NCBI RefSeq assembly: GCF_022026395.1
Contig: NZ_CP041767.1
Location: forward strand, 360,001-424,000
Direction: 5' to 3'
DNA from: Brevibacillus brevis
GTDB taxonomy: Bacteria; Bacillota; Bacilli; Brevibacillales; Brevibacillaceae
DNA length: 64,000 nucleotides
Shown in pieces: positions 42,837 to 50,301 of the stretch. The translations under genes were made by a program, and so were the position numbers. The notes under the pieces are model-generated. The model was not told where the DNA came from, did not search any database, and saw only the letters and a list, made by a program, of their open reading frames with translations. Numbering within the stretch: the first letter of the stretch is position 1; the number at the start of each line of letters is the position of its first letter.

Positions 42837-45167
42837 ATGGTAGAGCAGTTTCGGCGAAAGTCCCCGGAGGAAATCTTGCAGTCCATCTCCAGAATGCACC
42901 GGGGCAGGCTGAAAATCATTCTGGGGGCAGTCAGTGGTTCAGGTAAAACCTATCACCTGCTAATGGAAGGGCAGTCGCTTAAGAAAAAAGGGATTGATGT
43001 GGTCGTAGCTGGCTCAGGCGAGGCCACTCATCCCAAGCTGGCGCAAAAGCGGGAGGGCTTGGAGCAAATCCAGCCAATCATCTGGTATTCCCTCGGGGAA
43101 GCGAGACATGATCTGGACGTTGCAGCCATTATCGAGCGTGATCCGGAAGTGGTTCTCGTAGACGGTTTGGCTCATCGCAATCGTCCAGATGCCCAGCGTG
43201 TAACCCGGCTCGACGATGTTCAGTATTTGTTGAATCACAATATTAGTGTGATTGCGACGGTCAACATTTACGAATTGGCGGGGATGAAAGAAATGGCGGA
43301 GCGACTGACGAAGGCAGAAGTGCGTATCGACCAGTGTGTACCTGAGGATACGCTTGCCATGGCTGACGAGGTGAAATTGCTCGACGTCACGCCAGAAGCC
43401 ATTCTGAAAAGGCTGCAAGAAGATGATCGCAACCCGACTCGAACCAAGCATCCGTTGTTTCGCAGAGACAATCTGCATATGCTGCGAGAACTCGCTCTTC
43501 GGTTCGTAGCTACAGGCGTAAACGAGGATTTGGAGGATTATCGAGAGAAGCACGGTATGGTAGGGGCTTCCGGAGCCACAGAGAAGGTGTTGGTTTCTGC
43601 CCAGTATCATTGGAACGGGTCGATATTGGTTCGGCGAGGACAACAGGTTGCCAAGCGGCTCGGCGGAGAGCTCTTGGTCGTCTGTTTTCTCCCTTTATCC
43701 AAGAAACTGACGAAGGAAGAAGCGACTTTTAAGAGATCCATCGGAAAGCTCGTGGACAAAGTCGGAGGTACCTTTGAAGAGCAGATGCTTGCACATGAAA
43801 AGGGCGTAGCAAACGAGCTCGTCGCTTATGCGATGGAGAATAATGTGACCCGAATCGTCATGGGGCAGTCCAAGCGTACGCGCTGGGAAGAGATATGGTA
43901 TGGCTCCATCGTCCATAAGATTCTTCGGCAAACGAAAAATATTGATATCCTAATCGTAGCGGACCGTTCTGAGCGGGACGGTGAGCGCGTTATGCCGACC
44001 AAGCGTGAACAAGCGGTAACGCCCAATCCGTACCGCCGACTCTCTGATGAGGAGATGCAGCAGAAAATCGGGAAAATCAAGCGCGGTACGCTAAAAGTAT
44101 ATGTGGGAGCCGCACCTGGTGTCGGCAAGACGTACACGATGCTCCGAGAAGGCAACGAGCTCGCCGAAAATGGCATCGACGTGGTGATTGGGCTTTTAGA
44201 AACGCATGGACGAAAAGAAACCATTGAGCAGGTAGGGGGACTTCCTCTTATCCCGCGCAAGCGTATTCCGTACAAAAACGTGACGTTGGAAGAAATGGAT
44301 ACGGACGAAATCATCCGGCGAAATCCGGAGGTCGTACTGGTGGATGAGCTGGCACATACGAATGTGCCGGGGAGTGCCTATGAGAAGCGATACCACGATG
44401 TCGAGAAGATTTTGGCTGCGGGTATTTCCGTCATATCCACGATGAACATTCAGCACCTGGAGAGCTTAAACGACAGCGTCGAACAAATCACGGGAATCCG
44501 CGTGCGAGAGACGGTACCAGATCATATTTTGCATCAGGCAGATGAGGTCGAGCTGATCGATATTTCACCCAAAGCACTGCGTCAGCGGATGCGGGAGGGC
44601 AATATTTACGCGATGGAAAAGGTAGAGCAGTCGCTGACCAACTTTTTCAAAACAGGGAATTTGATCGCGCTACGGGAGTTGGCCTTGCGTGAAGTGGCGG
44701 ACGACGTCGACGAACGCTTGGAGGCGTGGGAGCGACGAACGCTTCGCGGGCCTTGGCGGCAGCAGGAAGTCATTTTTGTCTGTGTGAATTTGCGCGCAGA
44801 CAGTGAACGATTGATTCGCCGAGGATTCCGAATTGCCTATCGGCTGAAGGCGTCCTGGCATGTAGCTTACGTGCAGGATCATTCGTCGCTGACAGAAGAG
44901 GAAGAGACGCAGTTGGCGAAGCTGAAGGCACTAACAGAGCGGCTCGGAGGTCGCTTCGAACAATACGAAGCCCCTTCTCGGCGCAAGGTTTTCACCAAGC
45001 TGGTTTGGCATATGAACGAAAAAGGAACGACGCAGGTCGTCATCGGGCAGTCGGCGCGGACCCGCTGGAAGGAAATTCTCGAGGGTTCGGTCATTCAGCG
45101 ATTATTGAGGGAGGTCCGACACATGGATGTGCTGGTCGTGGCCGATCACGCATCCGAAATGATGTGA
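42837..45167 (+). CDS. Tandem-duplicated KdpD sensor module lacking the histidine kinase
   Basis: 776 residues made of two KdpD N-terminal modules in a row. Each has the KdpD P-loop domain followed by a universal-stress (USP) domain. Module 1: Walker A GAVSGSGKT (30-38) and VDGLAHRNRPD; it looks divergent. Module 2: Walker A GAAPGVGKT (424-432) and VDELAHTNVPG, close to canonical KdpD. Both USP parts end with the ATP-loop-like GQSKRTRWEEI/GQSARTRWKEI. No transmembrane 4-TM block, HisKA or HATPase follows, and no kdpE is in the window. ATG 42837 follows AAGGAGGG. It is part of the riboswitch-controlled kdp operon and may sense K+, ATP or c-di-AMP and act directly on the pump or on a distant kinase. 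Confidence 0.9.
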   Translation: MVEQFRRKSPEEILQSISRMHRGRLKIILGAVSGSGKTYHLLMEGQSLKKKGIDVVVAGSGEATHPKLAQKREGLEQIQPIIWYSLGEARHDLDVAAIIERDPEVVLVDGLAHRNRPDAQRVTRLDDVQYLLNHNISVIATVNIYELAGMKEMAERLTKAEVRIDQCVPEDTLAMADEVKLLDVTPEAILKRLQEDDRNPTRTKHPLFRRDNLHMLRELALRFVATGVNEDLEDYREKHGMVGASGATEKVLVSAQYHWNGSILVRRGQQVAKRLGGELLVVCFLPLSKKLTKEEATFKRSIGKLVDKVGGTFEEQMLAHEKGVANELVAYAMENNVTRIVMGQSKRTRWEEIWYGSIVHKILRQTKNIDILIVADRSERDGERVMPTKREQAVTPNPYRRLSDEEMQQKIGKIKRGTLKVYVGAAPGVGKTYTMLREGNELAENGIDVVIGLLETHGRKETIEQVGGLPLIPRKRIPYKNVTLEEMDTDEIIRRNPEVVLVDELAHTNVPGSAYEKRYHDVEKILAAGISVISTMNIQHLESLNDSVEQITGIRVRETVPDHILHQADEVELIDISPKALRQRMREGNIYAMEKVEQSLTNFFKTGNLIALRELALREVADDVDERLEAWERRTLRGPWRQQEVIFVCVNLRADSERLIRRGFRIAYRLKASWHVAYVQDHSSLTEEEETQLAKLKALTERLGGRFEQYEAPSRRKVFTKLVWHMNEKGTTQVVIGQSARTRWKEILEGSVIQRLLREVRHMDVLVVADHASEMM

Positions 45168-45179
45168 GGGAGGGTAATG

Positions 45180-45905
45180 ATGGGCACAGAAAAAGAAGGG
45201 CAATGGGACCAAAGCGTGGCAGACGCCTATAGCCGTTTGGAGTGCCTGATACTAGAGCCAACTACGGAGGCAGATTTGTTTTCCAGGCTGATACGGGTCT
45301 ACCTGGAGGAAGAAGAAGTGCGCATACGGCAAAAGCTAAAGCGCAAATCCTCGCAGCGAATCTCTCGCGTCATGCATGAACGGGTGGGTGAGTTTTTGTC
45401 TGGGCAGTTGACCGGGCTTTCGTTTCAAGTGATTGACGGTCTCTTGTTTATAAAGAGGCAAGAGCAGCTAGTCGGGGCACTCAAATGCATCCCAGATCTC
45501 GGCAGCTACGATACTCCGTCCTGGAATGCAACACTTGCCCGTTTTGCCAAGCAGTATCAGAAGCGGTTCCAGCTGGCGCCAGAGAAGCTGCTGTTCTTTG
45601 TCTGCTCGCTCGCCAAAAGCTTGGATGCAGCTCATGCCAAGGCGTTGACCGGAATTGATGTGTGGTGTGGTGCGGCATTAACGACTCCCGCTTATCGGGA
45701 TGCGCTGCAAACGTATGTCAGCAAATGTGTGGAGGTCATGGACGCTCTCCCGCAGCCTGTGCACCAAGTGTATTTTTTAAGTGCAGATGTCCATCCGAAT
45801 GCGCTTGCTTGCCAATTGCTGCGCGGGGAAAAAGCATCCATGCCAGATCGTTGGTTGCGACCGTCCGTCGGTGATCTCATCCAATTACTGCAAGCGAAGC
45901 TGTGA
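45180..45905 (+). CDS. Unknown protein at the end of the kdp operon
   Basis: 241 residues with no signal peptide or membrane helix; not recognised. The N-terminal third is acidic and basic helices (EEEEVRIRQKLKRKSSQRISRVMHERVGEFL, coiled-coil-like), the middle is beta-rich (LSFQVIDGLLFIKRQEQLVGALKCIPDLG) and the end is alpha/beta. GGGAGGG precedes two adjacent ATGs (45177, 45180), 10-13 bases after the KdpD-like gene, so it belongs to the kdp transcript. A regulatory partner of the duplicated KdpD protein is a reasonable guess only. Confidence 0.75.
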   Translation: MGTEKEGQWDQSVADAYSRLECLILEPTTEADLFSRLIRVYLEEEEVRIRQKLKRKSSQRISRVMHERVGEFLSGQLTGLSFQVIDGLLFIKRQEQLVGALKCIPDLGSYDTPSWNATLARFAKQYQKRFQLAPEKLLFFVCSLAKSLDAAHAKALTGIDVWCGAALTTPAYRDALQTYVSKCVEVMDALPQPVHQVYFLSADVHPNALACQLLRGEKASMPDRWLRPSVGDLIQLLQAKL

Positions 45906-45955
45906 TATACTTTTAGGGATGGTCATACGATGAATTTCCTTGGGAGGGACTTTTT

Positions 45956-46810
45956 ATCAAAGTAAAAGTAGCTGGTATCCCGCATTTCACAGGGGCTTAC
46001 ATTTCGGGCACACAGCTTGCTCCAGATGCATTGCGGAGCGCAGGATTGATCGAGCATTTGCAGCAGCGTGGTCTGAGCGTGCAGGACGTAGGGAATCTGA
46101 AGCTTCCGGATGATTTGCCTCGCCACAATATTCCACCAGTTCGTAACTGGCCGGCACCGCGCATGTTCTGGGATTTGCTGCAAAAGGACGCGCAAGAGTG
46201 GCTCGATACAGACGACTTTGTCTTGATGCTCGGCGGCGATTGCAGCTTGGTCGTTGCAACAGCACAGGCTCATCAGGCTCAGTATCAGGAAAAAGGGTAT
46301 TTGCTCGTGCTTGACGGTCATCTCGATGCAGTAGTGCCATCCGCTTCTCGCTGTATTGGGGCGGCAGGGATGGGTTTGTGGTTTTTGCTTCAGGATCGCG
46401 GACAATGGATCGAGCCAAGCGGCTGGGATGCAGAGCGAATCCGCCTCATCGGCTGCCAGCAGATGCCTGGAGAGACTTTCGGCGTTGACGTCATGACCTT
46501 GGCTCAGCTCACAGAGGGAAGCATCGTGGAACGAGTTTCTCATATGCTCCAATCGATCCCGCCTGATGCCAAAATCCTCGTTCATTTCGACGTAGATATC
46601 ATGCACAAAGACGCGATGCCAGCGGCCTATTCCCCAAGCGAGACAGGATTGTCGCTGTCCGAAGCGGAGGCATTACTGGCAACTGTCTTGCGAGATTCGC
46701 GCGTGACAAGTATGGAAGTGACGGAATTCTCAAGGGTAAGGGATACCACTGGCGAGTATGCGCAGAGGCTGGTAGAGTTGCTCGCCCGGGCACTAGCTGC
46801 ACGTGTTTAA
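45956..46810 (+). CDS. Arginase/agmatinase family protein with apparent ATC start
   Basis: 284 residues when read from ATC 45956. The reading frame from an upstream stop at 45914 contains no ATG, GTG or TTG before 46031, yet the coding similarity starts earlier (VKVAGIPHFTGAYISGTQLAPDALRSAGL is a normal family N-terminus) and GGGAGGG lies seven bases before the ATC. Ureohydrolase motifs: GGDCS (the usual His ligand replaced by Cys), LDGHLDA (DAHxD variant keeping D, H, D) and FDVDIMH (DxD). The metal site is thus altered, and the substrate may not be arginine or agmatine. A strong terminator follows. Confidence 0.78.
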   Translation: MKVKVAGIPHFTGAYISGTQLAPDALRSAGLIEHLQQRGLSVQDVGNLKLPDDLPRHNIPPVRNWPAPRMFWDLLQKDAQEWLDTDDFVLMLGGDCSLVVATAQAHQAQYQEKGYLLVLDGHLDAVVPSASRCIGAAGMGLWFLLQDRGQWIEPSGWDAERIRLIGCQQMPGETFGVDVMTLAQLTEGSIVERVSHMLQSIPPDAKILVHFDVDIMHKDAMPAAYSPSETGLSLSEAEALLATVLRDSRVTSMEVTEFSRVRDTTGEYAQRLVELLARALAARV

Positions 46811-46849
46811 AGTACTCCCATTCGAAAAAGAATAGATTTGTTAGCAAGT

Positions 46850-46893
46850 GAGCTCGGCAGTCCTGATTTGTTCAGGCTGTCGAGCTCTTTTTT
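46850..46893 (+). terminator. Terminator after the arginase-like gene
   Basis: GAGCTCGGCAG-t-CCTGA...TCAGG-CTGtCGAGCTC long stem followed by six T residues. Confidence 0.9.
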
Positions 46894-46940
46894 GGGCGAT
46901 CTTCCTAAGTTTTTAAAGGTACCGATTAGCCAAGAAAGCT

Positions 46941-47157
46941 GGTGAAAAGAAAAAGCACAGGGCTCGCAGACCTTGACAACGCCTACCCAGTCGGAACTTT
47001 AAAAAGAGGTCCACGCTTGTCGAACACTTCTTCTCAGAGAAACGTCCGCCCGTAGGGTGGCTTTGGCTCGACGGTCCTCTTTTTAAAGTGGAGACGGACA
47101 GTCAATCCCCCACGCTGGCGTGTCAGAGTCGAAGAGACCTGTGCTTTTTCTTCTCCT
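46941..47157. ncRNA. Candidate rod-shaped structured RNA, possibly 6S-like
   Basis: The ends pair perfectly over 15 bp: AAGAAAAAGCACAGG (46947-46961) with CCTGTGCTTTTTCTT (47138-47152). Inside, CTC, GAC and TGACA-a-CGCC pair in register with GGCG-TGTCA, GTC and GAG. After an asymmetric internal loop, ACTTTAAAAAGAGG (46995-47008) pairs perfectly with CCTCTTTTTAAAGT (47076-47089), and GTCGA/TCGAC closes an apical region. The outline (closing stem, central bubble, long terminal stem, about 205 nt) is that of 6S RNA, but I cannot confirm the family. T-runs exist at both ends, so the strand is undecided; a weak TTCAAA/CATAGT pair favours the minus strand. Confidence 0.5.
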
Positions 47158-47227
47158 CCACTATGTTGACTCAAACAAATAGCTTTGAAGCCCTCTTATG
47201 ACAGGAAAATAAATTTTTTAAAATAAG

Positions 47228-47254
47228 GAGAAAGGATTTTCCCGCTCATTCGTA
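47228..47254 (+). promoter_or_regulatory. Candidate ECF-type autoregulated promoter, copy 1
   Basis: GAGAAAGG (47228) and CGTA (47251) occur with identical spacing in front of both duplicated sigma genes (the other copy is at 49628/49651). A conserved -35/-10 pair used by the sigma factors themselves is likely; CGTA is a common ECF -10 core. Confidence 0.5.
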
Positions 47255-47261
47255 TTAGTGT

Positions 47262-47297
47262 TGAATCAACCAAAACGGAAGCTGCGCAGCATTCCCC
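47262..47297 (+). repeat. 36-nt leader repeat, copy 1
   Basis: Identical to 49663-49698. It contains the palindrome GCTGCGCAGC flanked by GGAA and TTCC, giving a stable leader hairpin upstream of the sigma gene. Confidence 0.85.
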
Positions 47298-47333
47298 AAA
47301 GGCTGATCGGTGATAGATGGAGGAGTAGTAGAA

Positions 47334-47900
47334 ATGCCGGACGATCGGGAATTGATCGAGCAAATCCTGGCTGGCAATCACCAGCTGTACAGTCAGATTA
47401 TCGACAGGTACAAGGGCAAGATCGTGACCTACTTGTACAAAATGATCGGCAACATGCCAGACGCACAGGATTTGGCTCAAGACGTGTTTACCAAAACCTT
47501 TTACCTATTGAAAGACTATCGGCCTGAGCACAAGTTTTCTTCATGGCTGTATCGAATCGCGAGCAATCATTGTCTCGATGAAATACGAAGACGCAAAAGG
47601 ACGGAGCAGACCGCAATTGTGGAGGAACAGATCGTTGATCCAGAGACACCAGAGACCGCCCTGTTAAAAAAGGAGCGAGACGCCCAGCTAGAACGAAGTA
47701 TCATGCTGCTGGATGAGGAGTATCGCGAGGTGTTCGTCCTACATTACTTGAAGCGTCTGTCTTATCGGGAAATCAGCGAGAGACTGTCTCTTACGGAGAG
47801 CGCTGTTCAAATGCGCTTGTTCCGTGCTCGTAAAGAGATGAAGAAAAGCCTGACGAAAACAATGGGAGGGGGAGATGTTTATGACATGCTTCATGTTTAA
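47334..47900 (+). CDS. ECF RNA polymerase sigma factor, copy 1
   Basis: 188 residues. Region 2 is clear (YLYKMIGNMPDAQDLAQDVFTKTF and SSWLYRIASNHCLDEIRRRKR), then an acidic linker, and region 4 (LDEEYREVFVLHYLKRLSYREISERLSLTESAVQMRLFRARK). ATG 47334 follows GGAGGAG; the GTG 24 bases earlier overlaps that site. It overlaps the start of the anti-sigma gene by 20 bases, ensuring co-translation. About 35 of 188 residues differ from the second copy at 49735, so this is a fairly recent tandem duplication. No extracytoplasmic stress signal can be read directly. Confidence 0.93.
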   Translation: MPDDRELIEQILAGNHQLYSQIIDRYKGKIVTYLYKMIGNMPDAQDLAQDVFTKTFYLLKDYRPEHKFSSWLYRIASNHCLDEIRRRKRTEQTAIVEEQIVDPETPETALLKKERDAQLERSIMLLDEEYREVFVLHYLKRLSYREISERLSLTESAVQMRLFRARKEMKKSLTKTMGGGDVYDMLHV

Positions 47901-49545
47901 TCAATGGAAGCTCTATGCAAATGGCGAGCTCCCCCCTGCCGAAAGCAAAGGACTGGAGCAGCATGCAGTAGAATGCCCACAATGTCAAATCAAGCTGCAA
48001 GAGTGGGTAGATCACATGCTGGAAGAGGAATTTTCCACCTATCCGGAAGTTCCTGTACCCGATACCTTTACGGACGAGGTCATGAGTAAACTGTTCGAAG
48101 AGGTTCCCGTACGTACGGCACGGAAGCGCTCCTCCCGAACCAGAAGACAAAGGGGCTGGGATATTGTGAAGAAGACAGGACTGGTAGTAGCAGGACTAAC
48201 GGCTTTGGTCGTGACAGGTACGGTCGTTTCACCGACGTTTGCCAACTATGTGAATAGCTTGTTCCAGATTGAGAAGGATGCGGATAATGGCATGAAAAAT
48301 GCTGTTGATAAAGGTTTTGTCCAAAAGCTTGAGCAAAAAGTAACCGATCAAGGGATTACTTTCGAAGCAAAAGAGGTGATGGCAGACTCGATGAGAATCG
48401 CCGTGATCTATGATGTGTACGACCAGAACGGCAAGCAAATTAAAATTGGTGAAGATGGACACCTACTGAATGCTTATCTGATTGATTCAACAGGGAAAGA
48501 TTGGTTGGAAGACGATGGACCAACCTTGGGTGGTCACGGAAAGTATTTTATCGTAGAGCAGCCCTTAAACACTATTTTTGAATCCGCCGAAGCTACTCCG
48601 AATATGTTGACCTTAAAATTAGAACAGACCGAAATCGCAGGGAAAAAGGGAAAATGGTCAATGGAAATCCCGATCGATATGAAGAAAGCCAAGGAAGCGA
48701 CCAAAACGGTTACTTTCAAGGACACAGCTTTTCATTCACCACTGGGGATGGAGATCGAACTGGAAAAAATCGAATTTTCTCCGAGTGCGACCCGCCTGAT
48801 GCTAGAAACTACTCTTGTTAAATCAGCTTATGTAGAAGTTGAAGAGGAGCGAGTAGAAGTAACCCGCGAAGGGGCGCAAGTCAAAACAATGGAAAAAAGG
48901 CAGGTTCCCATTTTATCAGGAAACGATATTGCGTACGAAATCACAAACGAAAAAGGGGATGTTGTAGCTGCTCGGGATAAGGCGTCATTGGATGAGGGGA
49001 TAGCGAAGGAGAAAAACGTGCTCAATATATCTGGAATTATAGGAAAACGACAAAGTGAACATAGCCAGAAGTGGTGGCATTCTTTTGGCCCGATGCAGGG
49101 TGAACAAAAGTTAACGCTTCAGCTCCGAAAAATATATGAAATGAAACGCTCTTCTTCCAAAGTCAAAGTCGATCTGGTTCCAGCAGAACTAAACAAGAAA
49201 GCAGCGACTTTACAAGATGAAGCAGGCAGTACCTTTACGTTTTCTTCTTTTGCATGGGAACCCGGTAAAGACGAGGAGCTAGGTAAAGCTGTGATGACAG
49301 TAGAGGGGATATTAGGAAAAGACGTAGTCCAAACCAACTTTTGGTCTGCAAAGGATGAAAATGGAGATACCCACCAAGCGGACTTGGATGCAGAATACAA
49401 TAGAGACAAAGACGGACGCGTACACTTCAAAGGCACGTTGGAGATTTCGCGCATGGAGCAACAACCGAAAAGTCTCTCAATATCTTTTGCTGAATATACG
49501 GTGGAGCACCACGTGAATTGGGAAGTGCCATTTGAAATCAAATAG
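47881..49545 (+). CDS. Membrane anti-sigma factor with DUF4179, copy 1
   Basis: 554 residues. The N-terminal cytoplasmic part has the zinc-binding anti-sigma pattern (HAVECPQCQ, i.e. H-x3-C-x2-C, near residues 28-36). A single membrane helix follows (KTGLVVAGLTALVVTGTVV, about 97-120), then a 430-residue outside region beginning with a DUF4179-type segment (GFVQKLEQKVTDQGITFEAKEVMADSMRIAVIYDV) and continuing with beta-sandwich-like repeats. ATG 47881 is chosen because GGGAGGGGG is eight bases upstream and the second copy starts at the same place. It should hold the upstream sigma factor inactive until an envelope signal arrives. Confidence 0.88.
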   Translation: MTCFMFNQWKLYANGELPPAESKGLEQHAVECPQCQIKLQEWVDHMLEEEFSTYPEVPVPDTFTDEVMSKLFEEVPVRTARKRSSRTRRQRGWDIVKKTGLVVAGLTALVVTGTVVSPTFANYVNSLFQIEKDADNGMKNAVDKGFVQKLEQKVTDQGITFEAKEVMADSMRIAVIYDVYDQNGKQIKIGEDGHLLNAYLIDSTGKDWLEDDGPTLGGHGKYFIVEQPLNTIFESAEATPNMLTLKLEQTEIAGKKGKWSMEIPIDMKKAKEATKTVTFKDTAFHSPLGMEIELEKIEFSPSATRLMLETTLVKSAYVEVEEERVEVTREGAQVKTMEKRQVPILSGNDIAYEITNEKGDVVAARDKASLDEGIAKEKNVLNISGIIGKRQSEHSQKWWHSFGPMQGEQKLTLQLRKIYEMKRSSSKVKVDLVPAELNKKAATLQDEAGSTFTFSSFAWEPGKDEELGKAVMTVEGILGKDVVQTNFWSAKDENGDTHQADLDAEYNRDKDGRVHFKGTLEISRMEQQPKSLSISFAEYTVEHHVNWEVPFEIK

Positions 49546-49561
49546 ATGAAAGACAGACAGG

Positions 49562-49592
49562 GGAAGAGGTTGACAGAGGCCTCTTCTTTTTT
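49562..49592 (+). terminator. Terminator of sigma/anti-sigma copy 1
   Basis: GAAGAGG / CCTCTTC stem followed by TTTTTT. Confidence 0.8.
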
Positions 49593-49627
49593 ATTTGGAT
49601 AACTGATTATAGAATTTTTTAAAAGTA

Positions 49628-49654
49628 GAGAAAGGTTTTTCCAGCAAATCCGTA
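49628..49654 (+). promoter_or_regulatory. Candidate ECF-type autoregulated promoter, copy 2
   Basis: GAGAAAGG (49628) and CGTA (49651), the same spacing as copy 1, with diverged bases between. Confidence 0.5.
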
Positions 49655-49662
49655 ATAGCTTA

Positions 49663-49698
49663 TGAATCAACCAAAACGGAAGCTGCGCAGCATTCCCC
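49663..49698 (+). repeat. 36-nt leader repeat, copy 2
   Basis: Identical to 47262-47297, including the GCTGCGCAGC palindrome, although the flanks have diverged. Confidence 0.85.
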
Positions 49699-49734
49699 GC
49701 TGGCTTGATCTGTGATAGATGGAGGAGTAGCAAA

Positions 49735-50301
49735 ATGCCGGACGATCAGGAACTAATCGAGCAAATCCTGGCTGGCGATCATGAGCAGTACAGACAAATT
49801 GTCGACAGATACAAGGGCAAGATGGTCGGTTATTTGTACAGGATGATCGGAAACATGCCAGACGCACAGGATTTGGCTCAAGACGTGTTTATCAAAACCT
49901 TTTATCGTTTACACGACTATCGGCCTGAGTACAGGTTTTCGTCGTGGCTGTATCGAATTGCGAGCAATCATTGTTTCGATGAAATGCGAAAACGCAAACG
50001 GACAGAGCAGGTAGAAATCGATGAGGAGCAGCTGATTGACCCGGACACGCCTGAAACAACTTTGTTGAAAAAGGAACGGGACGCAGCGCTGGAACGCAGC
50101 ATTATGCTGCTGGATGAGGAGTATCGCGAGGTATTCGTCCTGTTTTACCTACAGCGACTGTCGTATCGGGAGATCAGCGAGCGACTTTCTCTATCGGAGA
50201 GCTCCGTTCAGATGCGATTATTCCGCGCCCGCAAAAAGATGAAGGACAGCCTAGAGAAAACGATGGGAGGGGGAGCTATTTATGAAATGCTTCATGTTTA
50301 A
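49735..50301 (+). CDS. ECF RNA polymerase sigma factor, copy 2
   Basis: 188 residues, same length and motifs as copy 1 (YLYRMIGNMPDAQDLAQDVF in region 2; LSYREISERLSLSESSVQMRLF in region 4), with about 81 percent identity by eye. Differences cluster in the linker and at the N-terminal face of region 2. ATG 49735 follows GGAGGAG. The end overlaps the anti-sigma gene by 20 bases exactly as in copy 1. Because DNA-recognition helices are nearly the same, the two factors probably read overlapping promoters but may answer to different anti-sigma factors. Confidence 0.93.
   Translation: MPDDQELIEQILAGDHEQYRQIVDRYKGKMVGYLYRMIGNMPDAQDLAQDVFIKTFYRLHDYRPEYRFSSWLYRIASNHCFDEMRKRKRTEQVEIDEEQLIDPDTPETTLLKKERDAALERSIMLLDEEYREVFVLFYLQRLSYREISERLSLSESSVQMRLFRARKKMKDSLEKTMGGGAIYEMLHV

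Noticed and set aside
46941-47157. Naming the rod-shaped RNA as 6S RNA outright
   Set aside because: Only the overall outline matches; no family-specific sequence could be confirmed without a covariance search, and the strand is unresolved.
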